The notes beneath the pieces are model-generated. The model was not told where the DNA came from. It did no database searches and saw nothing but the letters and a program-made list of their open reading frames with translations. Shown in pieces: positions 1 to 7,913 of a DNA stretch of 64,000 bases (positions within the stretch are counted from its first letter, which is position 1; each line of letters opens with the position of its first letter). This DNA comes from Parvularcula sp964556115 (GTDB taxonomy: Bacteria > Pseudomonadota > Alphaproteobacteria > Caulobacterales > Parvularculaceae). The position numbers were made by a program, and so were the translations under genes. Where the stretch lies: NCBI GenBank assembly GCA_964556115.1, contig CAZKVC010000012.1, positions 1 to 64,000 on the forward strand, written 5' to 3'.

Positions 1-1625
1 TCGAAGCCGATGCCCGTGAGCGCATGCTCAAAGGCGTCGATATCCTCGCCAACGCGGTGAAGGTCACCCTCGGCCCGAAAGGCCGTAACGTGGTCATCGA
101 GAAGTCCTTCGGTGCGCCCCGCACCACCAAGGACGGCGTCTCGGTCGCGAAGGAAATCGAGCTTGAAGACAAGTTCGAGAACATGGGCGCCCAGCTCATC
201 AAGGAAGTCGCATCCAAGACCAATGACGTTGCAGGTGACGGCACCACCACCGCCACCGTCCTGGCCCAGGCCATCGTCAAGGAAGGCGCAAAATACGTCG
301 CCGCCGGCATGAACCCGATGGATCTGAAGCGCGGCGTCGACACCGCCGTCGCCCGCGTCCTCGAGACCATCAAGTCGAACGCCAAGCCGGTCGAAGGCTC
401 CAACGGCATCACCCAGGTCGGCACCATCTCCGCCAATGGCGAGAAATCGATCGGCGAGATGATCGCCCATGCGATGGACAAGGTCGGCAATGAAGGCGTC
501 ATCACGGTCGAGGAAAGCAAGACCGCCGAGACCGAGCTCGATGTCGTCGAAGGCATGCAGTTCGACCGCGGCTATCTCTCGCCTTACTTCGTGACCAATG
601 CCGAGAAGATGTCGGTCGAACTCGAAGACCCGTACATCCTCCTGCACGAGAAGAAGCTCTCCAACCTGCAGTCCATGCTGCCGCTTCTTGAGTCCGTCGT
701 TCAGTCCTCGCGTCCGCTTCTCATCATCGCCGAAGACGTCGAAGGCGAAGCGCTCGCCACCCTCGTCGTCAACAAGCTGCGCGGCGGCCTGAAAGTGGCT
801 GCGGTCAAGGCTCCCGGCTTCGGCGATCGCCGCAAGGCCATGCTGGAGGACATCGCGATCCTCACCGGTGGCCAGGTCGTCTCCGAAGATCTCGGCATCA
901 AGCTCGAGAATGTCGGCCTCGACATGCTCGGCACCGCCAAGCGCGTCGTCATCAACAAGGACGACACCACCATCGTCGACGGCGCTGGCGAGAAGTCGGA
1001 CATCGAAGCCCGCACCGCGCAGATCCGCGCGCAGATCGAGGATACCTCCTCGGACTACGACCGCGAGAAGCTGCAGGAACGCCTGGCGAAGCTCGCCGGC
1101 GGTGTTGCGGTCATCAAGGTCGGCGGCGCGACGGAAGTCGAAGTGAAAGAGCGCAAGGACCGCGTCGACGACGCCCTCAACGCGACCCGCGCGGCCGTGG
1201 AAGAAGGCATCGTCCCCGGCGGCGGCACGGCGCTTCTCTATGCTTCGAAAGCCCTCGACGGCCTCACCGGCGAGAATGACGACCAGGATGCCGGCATCCA
1301 GATCGTCCGCCGCGCGCTTCAGGCTCCGCTGCGCCAGATCGTCGAGAACGCTGGCGCCGAAGGCTCCATCGTCGTCGGCAAGCTCCTCGAGCAAGGCTCG
1401 GCTACCTTCGGCTTCAACGCGCAGACCGAAGAGTATGGCGACCTTCTGGAGATGGGCATCGTCGACCCGGCGAAAGTCGTGCGCACCGCGCTTCAGGACG
1501 CAGCCTCGGTTGCGGGTCTCCTGATCACGACGGAAGCCATGATCGCCGAAGCTCCGCGGAAAGACTCCGGCGCTCCCTCCATGCCCGGCGGCGGCATGGG
1601 CGGAATGGGCGGAATGGACTTCTAA
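1..1625 (+). CDS. groL: Chaperonin GroEL (60 kDa), 5' end outside window
   Basis: Large subunit of the GroEL-GroES chaperonin, which folds proteins in an ATP-driven double-ring cage in the cytoplasm. The reading frame is already open at base 3, reading EADARERM, the sequence that precedes the first in-window Met (base 24) in other GroELs. About ten to fifteen residues are therefore cut off by the window edge, and base 24 is not the start. Visible hallmarks are the apical and equatorial core with LGPKGRNVV, the ATP-site motif GDGTTTATVLA near the start, EEGIVPGGG in the equatorial domain, and the Gly/Met-rich tail ending GGMGGMDF. Length is normal for the family. groES is expected just upstream but is not in the window. 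The last 18 coding bases belong to the first unit of a 126-bp tandem repeat. Identification is secure. Confidence 0.98.
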   Translation, partial: EADARERMLKGVDILANAVKVTLGPKGRNVVIEKSFGAPRTTKDGVSVAKEIELEDKFENMGAQLIKEVASKTNDVAGDGTTTATVLAQAIVKEGAKYVAAGMNPMDLKRGVDTAVARVLETIKSNAKPVEGSNGITQVGTISANGEKSIGEMIAHAMDKVGNEGVITVEESKTAETELDVVEGMQFDRGYLSPYFVTNAEKMSVELEDPYILLHEKKLSNLQSMLPLLESVVQSSRPLLIIAEDVEGEALATLVVNKLRGGLKVAAVKAPGFGDRRKAMLEDIAILTGGQVVSEDLGIKLENVGLDMLGTAKRVVINKDDTTIVDGAGEKSDIEARTAQIRAQIEDTSSDYDREKLQERLAKLAGGVAVIKVGGATEVEVKERKDRVDDALNATRAAVEEGIVPGGGTALLYASKALDGLTGENDDQDAGIQIVRRALQAPLRQIVENAGAEGSIVVGKLLEQGSATFGFNAQTEEYGDLLEMGIVDPAKVVRTALQDAASVAGLLITTEAMIAEAPRKDSGAPSMPGGGMGGMGGMDF

Positions 1626-1942
1626 GCCACGCTTAGGAGTAGCTTCCGCCCGGCGCTCAAGCAGCGAGCGCCAGCGAGCGGTAGCGCCCATTCAGTTTGA
1701 AGCTGACGGATCGGCCAGGGCCGATCCGTTGGCGGCGGAATGGACTTCTAAGCCACGCCTAGGAGTAGCTTCCGCCCGGCGCTCAAGCAGCGAGCGCCAG
1801 CGAGCGGTAGCGCCCATTCAGTTTGAAGCTGACGGATCGGCCAGGGCCGATCCGTTGGCGGCGGAATGGACTTCTAAGCCACGCCTAGGAGTAGCTTCCG
1901 CCCGGCGCTCAAGCAGCGAGCGCCAGCGAGCGGTAGCGCCCA
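1608..1942. repeat. 126-bp tandem repeat, 2.7 copies, starting inside the end of groEL
   Basis: Three direct copies with a period of exactly 126 bp lie at 1608-1733, 1734-1859 and 1860-1942 (the last is partial, 83 bp). Each begins with the final groEL codons (GGMDF and stop), so copies 2 and 3 carry displaced copies of the groEL end. Copy 1 differs from the others by one base near 1632 (ttagg versus ctagg). Each full unit contains a 7-bp hairpin (ggcgctc/gagcgcc) and a perfect 11-bp hairpin with a 2-base loop (acggatcggcc/ggccgatccgt). The near identity suggests recent duplication, probably by slippage or unequal recombination. The array sits between the groEL stop and its terminator, so it would be transcribed as 3' UTR. 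Confidence 0.9.
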
Positions 1943-1954
1943 ATATAAAGACAG

Positions 1955-1980
1955 AAGGGCGGCTCTCGGGCCGCCCTTTT
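1955..1980 (+). terminator. Rho-independent terminator after groEL
   Basis: A perfect 9-bp stem (aagggcggc at 1955-1963 with gccgccctt at 1970-1978) and a 6-base loop run straight into TTTT. It follows the tandem repeat array and is the likely end of the groEL transcript. Confidence 0.85.
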
Positions 1981-2038
1981 CGTGCGCGGTATCTTCTTTC
2001 CGGGTAGCAACCTCGTGCGACCGTGTTTAGGTCGGGGC

Positions 2039-2833
2039 ATGAGCTTTTCTCGCCTTGCCGCCTGCGCCGGCCTCCTCGCCTCTCTTTTCGGTCTTACCGC
2101 CTGTGCAAGCCACGGTCCTTCCTACAGTGCCGACGTCTTCTCGGAGTATCGTGGCGAGGGGACGCCCACCGTTCTCTTCATCAGCGGTAATGGAAGCGAC
2201 AGCAGCGGCTGGACGGATCTCGCCGAAGAGGTCCGCGCCCTCGGGCACGCCACCGTCCGCTACGACCGACCCGGCCTCGGCCAGAGCGCTCTTTGGGAAG
2301 GCGAATACAGGTTCGCTCTGGAGGAGGCGGCGCTCCTGAAGGCGCTGGACCAGGAAGAAGCCCAGGGACCTTTCCTGATCGTCGCCCATTCCTATGGCGG
2401 TCTCGTGGCCGCGGCGGTGAGCGACGATATCGAAACCTCCGGTATAGTCCTCGTCGACGCGCTGATCCCGGGGGAGCTGACGATGGAAGCTGTCGAGGAC
2501 ACCTGGTCGATCTACAGACCCCAATACGATGCCGTGCGTGAGGCGGCACCCGAACTTGCGGCAGCTGTCATTCCCGTGGTCGAAGCTTTCGGCGAAACGG
2601 CGGCCGCCGCCGCCGCGCTGAGCTACCCGGAAGGGGTGCCGATCATCGACATCCGTGCGGAAACGCCGGCGCCCGGGTCGCCAGAAGTCCTGGCGGCGGC
2701 TGCGGAGAAGCACCGCGCCTTCGTCGCCGAAGCTCCGGGCCGCCGCCTCGTTCTTGCGGAGGGAAGCGGGCACAACGTTCCCAAGGACCGGCCCGACGTG
2801 GTGCTGGCCGCGATCCGCGACCTGCTGCCGTAG
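2039..2833 (+). CDS. Alpha/beta-hydrolase lipoprotein
   Basis: Predicted 264-residue alpha/beta-hydrolase-fold protein anchored as a lipoprotein. The ATG at 2039 is preferred over a GTG at 1982, which overlaps the groEL terminator region. The 2039 start gives a compact signal peptide ending in the lipobox LTAC. The nucleophile elbow is AHSYGG and the likely catalytic His lies in GSGHNV near the C-terminus, with an oxyanion-type GNGSD segment after the first strand. The family includes esterases, lipases and C-C hydrolases, and the substrate cannot be told from sequence. It stands alone, downstream of groEL's terminator, with no strong Shine-Dalgarno (GGTCGGGG at best). Confidence 0.8.
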   Translation: MSFSRLAACAGLLASLFGLTACASHGPSYSADVFSEYRGEGTPTVLFISGNGSDSSGWTDLAEEVRALGHATVRYDRPGLGQSALWEGEYRFALEEAALLKALDQEEAQGPFLIVAHSYGGLVAAAVSDDIETSGIVLVDALIPGELTMEAVEDTWSIYRPQYDAVREAAPELAAAVIPVVEAFGETAAAAAALSYPEGVPIIDIRAETPAPGSPEVLAAAAEKHRAFVAEAPGRRLVLAEGSGHNVPKDRPDVVLAAIRDLLP

Positions 2834-3099
2834 GGTCCGGGAATAGCGCCCTCCTTTCCATAGAGAAATACAAGTGAAGAGATAACATAGCGCTGCATTT
2901 CTTCACCCTGCCTTATCGAAAAGGTCTTGCCTGAAAAGGCGAGGGGCGGTTTCCTAGCGCCTTGTTTGGCAAGGGTTGCCGCCTTCACAGAAGAATGATG
3001 GTGAATCAGCAGAAGATTGTCTTCCATCGTCACAAAGTTTGATCTAGTGTCGTCAGACTGTCGCGTATTGGAATCTTCTTCGAACTGGGACGGTCCGTC

Positions 3100-3459
3100 A
3101 TGATAAAGACGTTCTTGAAACGCCGCCGCAGCGCCGAAACCGGAAATGCCGATGCGGAGGCAGGGTACGGCATCCTGAGCGCCAGTCTGCCTGGCCGCTC
3201 GATCATCGCCTTCGAGAAGGCGGGCCGTGCTGCCGCCCTCGAAGTGACCGAACGCGGGGCTGAGATCCTGCAGGGCCTCGCCGCGGGCGCCATTCTTTCC
3301 GAGCTTGAAGATGTCCGCGAGGATGAACGCTTCGGCATGGTCCAGCCTTTCAATCGCCACGACGGTGCGAGCCGCCGCGAGGCCGAGGACTTCATCCATT
3401 CCCTCGATCTCCTCGACTGGCAGGAGAAGAAGGCCCTCCTCGGCGCCTTGCCGCGCTGA
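3100..3459 (+). CDS. Hypothetical protein, 119 aa
   Basis: I do not recognise this protein. It is 119 residues, soluble and charged, with a basic N-terminus (KTFLKRRR), no signal peptide and no membrane segment. The C-terminal half is rich in Glu, Asp and Arg and probably helical. Codon use resembles its neighbours and it lies on the same strand, 43 bp upstream of mutM, so it may be co-transcribed with it. The ribosome site is weak (GGGACGG). The 266 bp upstream (2834-3099) are less GC-rich than the surroundings and hold no gene I can support, so a promoter there is likely. Confidence 0.55.
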   Translation: MIKTFLKRRRSAETGNADAEAGYGILSASLPGRSIIAFEKAGRAAALEVTERGAEILQGLAAGAILSELEDVREDERFGMVQPFNRHDGASRREAEDFIHSLDLLDWQEKKALLGALPR

Positions 3460-3502
3460 TCGGCGCTCGAAAGAGAAGGCGGTTCTGGTCTAAGGGCCGC
3501 TG

Positions 3503-4360
3503 ATGCCTGAACTTCCCGAAGTCGAGACCGTCCGGCGTGGGCTCGAGCCGATCGTCACCGGCGCGCGCATCCTGCGGGTCGACCAGCGCCGCCCCGACCT
3601 TCGTTTTCCCTTTCCCGAACGCCTTCAGGAAAGGCTCCTCGGCGCGCAGATCGAAGAGGTTCGCAGGCGCGCCAAATATCTCCTGTTCCCGCTCTCCACC
3701 GGCCAGACCATGCTGGCTCATCTTGGCATGACGGGCCGGTTCAGCCTTCACGCGGCAGAACGGGTGCTTGCCCCGGGCGCCTTCTACGCGACCGACCCGC
3801 CTTCGGGTCATGAGCATCTCCTGATCGGGCTCGATGCACCGACGGGGCCCTTCGACCTCGTCTATTCGGACCCCCGCCGGTTCGGCTTCGTCGAGCTTCT
3901 GAGCGAAGAGGAGGCGGCGAAGCGCTTCGACGGCATGGGCACAGAGCCCCTTTCCGACGCTTTCACGCCGGACGCGCTTCTTCGAAAACTCGCGGGGAAG
4001 GCGACCCCGATGAAGGCGGCCCTCCTCGACCAGCGTGTGGTGGCGGGCTTGGGCAACATCTATGTCTGCGAAGCGCTCTACCGGGCGGGGATCAGCCCCC
4101 GCCGTTTGGCGAAGAGCCTCGGCAGGGCCCGCGCCGAAAGGCTGGTGCCTCATATCAAGGCTGTCCTTGGCGAGGCGATCGCGGCGGGCGGCTCCACCTT
4201 GCGCGACTATGCGGGCGCGGATGGCCGGGAGGGGGCTTTCCAGCAGCGCTTCGACGTCTATGACCGCGCCGGGGCGGCCTGCCGAAGGTGCGGCGGAACG
4301 ATCAGCCGTTACGTCCAGTCGGGGCGCTCGACTTTCGCCTGCGGCGGCTGTCAGCGGTGA
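3503..4360 (+). CDS. mutM: Formamidopyrimidine-DNA glycosylase (Fpg/MutM)
   Basis: Base-excision repair glycosylase/AP lyase that removes 8-oxoguanine and formamidopyrimidines from DNA. The start is fixed by the invariant N-terminus MPELPEVETVRRGL, in which Pro2 is the catalytic nucleophile after Met removal and Glu3 is also catalytic. The H2TH region includes LGNIYVCEALY, and the C-terminus carries the zinc finger C-X2-C-X16-C-X2-C. The 285-residue length is normal. It lies upstream of rpsT and dnaA, a neighbourhood seen in other alphaproteobacteria. ubiE, often found beside it, is not here. Confidence 0.97.
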   Translation: MPELPEVETVRRGLEPIVTGARILRVDQRRPDLRFPFPERLQERLLGAQIEEVRRRAKYLLFPLSTGQTMLAHLGMTGRFSLHAAERVLAPGAFYATDPPSGHEHLLIGLDAPTGPFDLVYSDPRRFGFVELLSEEEAAKRFDGMGTEPLSDAFTPDALLRKLAGKATPMKAALLDQRVVAGLGNIYVCEALYRAGISPRRLAKSLGRARAERLVPHIKAVLGEAIAAGGSTLRDYAGADGREGAFQQRFDVYDRAGAACRRCGGTISRYVQSGRSTFACGGCQR

Positions 4361-4384
4361 CACGAAAAAAATGCATCAGCCGCG

Positions 4385-4413
4385 TTGACCTGCCTCATGC
4401 CCGTCGCTACTAG
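4385..4413 (+). promoter_or_regulatory. Candidate sigma-70 promoter for rpsT
   Basis: TTGACC at 4385-4390 and TACTAG at 4408-4413 are separated by 17 bases, close to the housekeeping consensus, and end 35 bases before the rpsT start. Inferred from sequence only. Confidence 0.5.
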
Positions 4414-4448
4414 ACGCGCTCGCTCGCATGAGAAGGTAATTCGCTCAC

Positions 4449-4715
4449 ATGGCCAACACCACGTCGGCACAAAAGATGGTCCGCAAAATTGATCGCCGCA
4501 CGGCGGTCAACAAGTCTCGGCGGAGCCGTGTCAGGACGTATATCCGGAAGTTCGAGGAAGCTGTCGAAGCGGGCGACCGCGGCGAGGCGCAGGCGGCTTT
4601 CCGAGTGGCTGAGTCCGAAATCATGCGCGCCGTCGGCAAGGGCGTCATTCACAAGAATACGGCCTCACGGAAAGTTTCCCGACTGGCCAAGCGCATGCAA
4701 GGCGTCAGCGCCTAA
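4449..4715 (+). CDS. rpsT: 30S ribosomal protein S20
   Basis: Small basic protein that binds 16S rRNA in the body of the 30S subunit. The 88-residue sequence has the typical S20 pattern: MANTTSAQK, a Lys/Arg-rich NKSRRSRVRTYIRKFEEAV segment, and the C-terminal HKNTASRKVSRLAKR motif. AGAAGG lies about 12 bases before the ATG. It has its own promoter-like sequence upstream and a terminator downstream, so it is probably a single-gene transcript placed just before dnaA, as in Caulobacter relatives. Confidence 0.98.
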   Translation: MANTTSAQKMVRKIDRRTAVNKSRRSRVRTYIRKFEEAVEAGDRGEAQAAFRVAESEIMRAVGKGVIHKNTASRKVSRLAKRMQGVSA

Positions 4716-4753
4716 CTTCAGAGTTTCGTGTACTGACATTCTGTTTAAGGATG

Positions 4754-4786
4754 AAGCCGTCCACTGGCGTGGGCGGCTTTTGTTTT
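4754..4786 (+). terminator. Rho-independent terminator after rpsT
   Basis: A 10-bp stem (4754-4763 with 4770-4779, one G-U pair) and a 6-base loop are followed by TTTTGTTTT. It begins 38 bp after the rpsT stop. Confidence 0.8.
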
Positions 4787-4811
4787 GTCCGGGATCTGAG
4801 CGATTTTGTGC

Positions 4812-4820
4812 TGTGGAAAA
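4812..4820 (-). promoter_or_regulatory. DnaA-box match upstream of dnaA
   Basis: The complement reads TTTTCCACA, which fits the DnaA-box consensus TTWTNCACA. It lies about 390 bp upstream of dnaA. A weaker 7/9 match (TTATCCGTG on the complement) lies at about 5141-5149. A single good box fits autoregulation of dnaA. It is not enough to call an origin, since the origin in Caulobacter relatives lies near dnaA but beside hemE, which is not in this window. Confidence 0.4.
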
Positions 4821-4981
4821 AATGTCATCGACGTGAGTCAAAAACACTGTTGGGGATTCACCTTGGGACTCTCTGGCCTGCAGCAAGAGTCAACAACGAT
4901 GTGGCCTAATCGCGGGCAGTTTTTCGCTGCGTCATCGGCTTGTCATCCGCGCTGGTGGAAGTAGCTTACCTCTCCTAGGCC

Positions 4982-5105
4982 GGCACTTGGCAGGTGCCTT
5001 TCCGTTCGGGAGGATAACGATGGCAAGAAACAGCACCCCCATATATCTCGACCGGGTCATCCTCCCGCCGACCGGTCGAAAGACCGGAACTATTTCTTAC
5101 CGGTC
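4982..5105 (+). promoter_or_regulatory. Nested inverted repeats in the dnaA leader
   Basis: The 492-bp gap between rpsT and dnaA holds several pairing segments. There is a 5-bp hairpin at 4982-4998 and a 9-bp pair between 5007-5015 (cgggaggat) and 5059-5067 (atcctcccg). A perfect hairpin ccggtc-GAAA-gaccgg lies at 5072-5087. An alternative pairing of the same gaccgg (5082-5087) with ccggtc at 5100-5105 excludes that hairpin. The 9-bp pair covers the ribosome site of the small ORF at 5020. This could be a regulatory leader RNA or a DNA element for replication control. The pairings are read from sequence and the function is inference. Confidence 0.4.
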
Positions 5106-5136
5106 CGTTTACCCCTTTTTTCTGGACAGAACGTAA
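5020..5136 (+). CDS. Possible 38-aa leader or small protein upstream of dnaA
   Basis: A 38-codon ORF begins MARNSTPIYLDRV and ends FFLDRT, followed by TAA at 5134-5136. Its ATG is preceded by GGGAGG at 5008-5013 with 6-base spacing, a better ribosome site than that of dnaA at 5208. The peptide is basic, has no membrane segment, and I recognise no family. Its stop lies 71 bp before the 5208 start of dnaA on the same strand. The ribosome site lies within a 9-bp segment that can pair with 5059-5067 inside the ORF, so translation might be self-limiting. Whether it is translated is unknown, and it may be a chance ORF. Confidence 0.33.
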   Translation: MARNSTPIYLDRVILPPTGRKTGTISYRSVYPFFLDRT

Positions 5137-5207
5137 CGTCCACGGATAAGTAACCATCGCGGGCATGGCGTAGCCCGTTTCCATCCTTCAGGTTTCAGAC
5201 GGCGGCC

Positions 5208-6665
5208 ATGGCAGTGGCCGAACCCTTTTGCGCGCAAAGGTCACCGATGCAAAACGCTCAGTCTACGCAGCAGTTCTCCAAGTTCAAATCGCATCTGAAA
5301 GAGCAGTTCGGTGCGGCCATCTATGACAGCTATTTCGAACGCCTGAGCCTCGCGGAGATGGGCGAGGATTACGTGACCCTCGCCGCCCCGACCAGGTTCT
5401 CGGCGTCACTCATCTCCCAGCGTTATGCCCTCCGTATGCGGCAGGTCTGGTCGGAGCAGATTGCCCCGGTCAGGAGCCTCAACGTCAAGGGCCTTCAGGA
5501 GCTTGCCCCTTCCGCGCCCCAAGGGTTCGCGGCCACCCCGGCTCCCGCCCCGGTGCGCCCCAGTGCGACCCCGCGGCGTGAGAAGGCCAAGACGCAAGAA
5601 GCCAGGAGCTTCGATGCCGCGAACGGATCGAGCTTCGCCCTCGGCATGACCATGGAACGGTTCTGCAGCAATGCGACCAACGCGCTCGCCTACCGCGCTG
5701 TGGCCAAGCTCCTCGAAGGGCAGGGCGGCTCGCTGGTGATGCTCTATGGCGCCTCGGGCCGCGGCAAGACCCATCTTCTGAACGCAGCCGGTCAGGAATG
5801 GCTGCGCCAGCATCCGGGCGACAACGTCCTCTACCTGACCTATGACGCGCTGATGACCGACGTCTCCGAGGCGTTCATTTCGAAGAGCGTCAAGGAACTC
5901 CGCTCATTCCTTCAGAATACCGATGTTCTCCTGATCGACGACATCCAGCTCCTGCGTGGCCGCAAGCGGACCCAGGAAGAGCTCGACTGCCTGATCGACA
6001 AGCTGCGCAGCGCCGGCAAGCGGGTGCTGGTCGCAGGCTCGGTCCCGCCGAAGGAGCTCGCCGAGACCGGTATCTCCGCGCGGCTCGCCGGTCGTCTCGG
6101 CGGCGGCCTTTGCGTCGCCATCGAGCGCCCCGACCTTGACCTGCGGGTCGCGATCGCCAAGCAGTTCGCCGAAGAGGCGGCGGCCACTTCCGGCGTGCGG
6201 ATGGCTTCGAAGCATCTCGAGTTCATCGCCCGCCGCTGCGAGGATTCCGTGCGGGAACTGGAGGGCGCTCTCAGTCTCATCCAGGTCGCAGCCGAAGCGA
6301 CCGCCGAGATCGGCGATCACCTGTCGGACGACCGGGTCCGCCAGCTGCTCTCCGAGCATCTCAGTTCCAAGAAGGCAGTCCTCACCGGCGAGGCGATCCT
6401 CGACTACACCGTGGAGGTCTTCGGGCTTTCCAAGGAGGACCTGAAAAGCCGTACCCGCAAGCAGCCGATCGTCCGTGCCCGCCATGCTTTCTGCTTCGCG
6501 CTTCGCAAGCTGACGGACACGCCCCTGACGGCGATCGGGGCTATGGTCGACCGTGACCACACCACCGTCATGCACTCGATCAAGACGGCCGAAATCCTCG
6601 CCGAGACCGATCCGGTCTTCGGACGCCGGATCACCCAGATCTTCGAGGAGTTCGAACAGCGCTAA
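5208..6665 (+). CDS. dnaA: Chromosomal replication initiator DnaA
   Basis: AAA+ ATPase that binds DnaA boxes and opens the origin. From the 5208 start, domain I covers about residues 15-90, a Pro/Ala-rich linker 100-125, Walker A GASGRGKT 181-188, Walker B LLIDDIQ near 240, an arginine-finger segment ARLAGRLGGGL, and the DNA-binding domain IV with signature RDHTTVMHS at 449-457. An alternative ATG at 5247 (MQNAQST) has a good AAAGG 6 bases upstream and would match the usual DnaA N-terminus better, and I consider it at least as likely. Length is 485 or 472 residues. dnaN follows after 127 bp. Identification is secure and only the start is open. Confidence 0.97.
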   Translation: MAVAEPFCAQRSPMQNAQSTQQFSKFKSHLKEQFGAAIYDSYFERLSLAEMGEDYVTLAAPTRFSASLISQRYALRMRQVWSEQIAPVRSLNVKGLQELAPSAPQGFAATPAPAPVRPSATPRREKAKTQEARSFDAANGSSFALGMTMERFCSNATNALAYRAVAKLLEGQGGSLVMLYGASGRGKTHLLNAAGQEWLRQHPGDNVLYLTYDALMTDVSEAFISKSVKELRSFLQNTDVLLIDDIQLLRGRKRTQEELDCLIDKLRSAGKRVLVAGSVPPKELAETGISARLAGRLGGGLCVAIERPDLDLRVAIAKQFAEEAAATSGVRMASKHLEFIARRCEDSVRELEGALSLIQVAAEATAEIGDHLSDDRVRQLLSEHLSSKKAVLTGEAILDYTVEVFGLSKEDLKSRTRKQPIVRARHAFCFALRKLTDTPLTAIGAMVDRDHTTVMHSIKTAEILAETDPVFGRRITQIFEEFEQR

Positions 6666-6792
6666 GCCTCGGCTGGTGCAAGGCGGGCAGGGGCGTTGTC
6701 CTTCGCCCTAGCGCTGGGTTGCAAGCTGTGCTCTTTTCGCGGCCCATTACGAACCGGCCGACCGCGGCCGGTGCAGCAAGGAGAGACGGCCC

Positions 6793-7908
6793 GTGAAGGT
6801 CACCATCGAACGCGGAACCCTGCTCAAGGCTCTCAGCCACGTCCAATCGGTGGTGGAGCGGCGCAATACCATTCCGATTCTCTCCCATGTTCTTCTCAAG
6901 GCCGAAGGGGGCACCCTGTCCCTGACCGCTACCGACCTTGATATCGAGATCGTCGAGCAGGTTCCCGCCGACGCCGAACAGTCCGGCGCCGCAACCGCTG
7001 CAGCCCTGACCCTCTTCGACATCGTCAAGAAGCTTCCCGACGGCAGCCAGGTGCGCCTCGAGAAGACGTCGACGGGCCGCCTCGTCCTCACGGCGGGAAG
7101 CTCGGAATTCTCTCTTGCCGTCCTGCCCGAAGATGACTTTCCGGCCCTGCCGCAGGCCGAAGACGGGCGCCGCTTCGACATCAAGGCCGATGAGCTTTCG
7201 CGCCTTATCGACAAGGCGCGCTTTGCGATGTCGCAGGAGGAGACCCGCTACTATCTCAACGGCATTTATCTGCATGCCCATGAAGACGGTGGCGAGACAT
7301 CCCTGCGCGCCGTGGCCACCGACGGCCACCGGCTGGCGCGGATCGATTCGCCCCTTCCCGAGGGCGCGAAAGGCCTTGAGGGCATCATTATCCCGCGCAA
7401 GGCGGTTGTCGAGCTTCGCAGGCTCATCGACGATGCGGGCGAGACCGTCGAAATGCTCGTGGCGCCGGGCCGCGTCCGTTTCGCCTTCGACGACATCGCC
7501 TTCACGACCAAGCTGATCGACGGCACCTTCCCCGACTATGCCCGCGTCATCCCTCAGGGTAATGACAAGCTGATGCGCGTCGGCTCGACCGAGTTCGCAA
7601 AATCGGTGGATCGGGTCTCCACCGTTTCGGCGGACAAGACCCGCTCGGTGAAGCTGCAGATCGAGAACGACCGCCTGCGTCTCAACGTCAACAGCCCCGA
7701 GACCGGCACCGCCACCGAAGACCTGGCCGTCGACTATCCGGGCGAGGCGATCGAGATCGGCTTCAACGCTAAATACCTTCTCGACATCACCGGCCAGATC
7801 GACGGCGAAAGCGCGGTCTTCGCCTTTGCCGACACCGCGTCACCGACCCTTATCCGTGACGAAGGCGACGAGCAGGCGCTCTACGTGCTGATGCCGCTGC
7901 GGGTCTGA
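6793..7908 (+). CDS. dnaN: DNA polymerase III beta sliding clamp
   Basis: Ring-shaped processivity clamp that tethers DNA polymerase III and other factors to DNA. The 371-residue sequence shows the three-fold clamp domain arrangement, beginning MKVTIERGTLLKAL and ending YVLMPLRV, which forms part of the binding cleft for partner proteins. The start is GTG with AAGGAG about 10 bases upstream. A 6-bp hairpin (ccggcc/ggccgg, 6754-6771) lies in the leader. recF follows 5 bp after the stop, so the two are probably co-transcribed. Confidence 0.97.
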   Translation: MKVTIERGTLLKALSHVQSVVERRNTIPILSHVLLKAEGGTLSLTATDLDIEIVEQVPADAEQSGAATAAALTLFDIVKKLPDGSQVRLEKTSTGRLVLTAGSSEFSLAVLPEDDFPALPQAEDGRRFDIKADELSRLIDKARFAMSQEETRYYLNGIYLHAHEDGGETSLRAVATDGHRLARIDSPLPEGAKGLEGIIIPRKAVVELRRLIDDAGETVEMLVAPGRVRFAFDDIAFTTKLIDGTFPDYARVIPQGNDKLMRVGSTEFAKSVDRVSTVSADKTRSVKLQIENDRLRLNVNSPETGTATEDLAVDYPGEAIEIGFNAKYLLDITGQIDGESAVFAFADTASPTLIRDEGDEQALYVLMPLRV

Positions 7909-7913
7909 GGCCG

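Noticed and set aside
1729..2007. 92-codon open frame in the groEL 3' repeats
   Set aside because: It exists only because the 126-bp repeat is a multiple of three and one frame lacks stops; it has two identical 42-residue blocks, no ribosome site, and crosses the terminator.
4716..5207. Chromosome origin between rpsT and dnaA
   Set aside because: Only one good DnaA box is present, and the genes that flank the origin in known relatives (for example hemE) are not in the window; called only as regulatory region.
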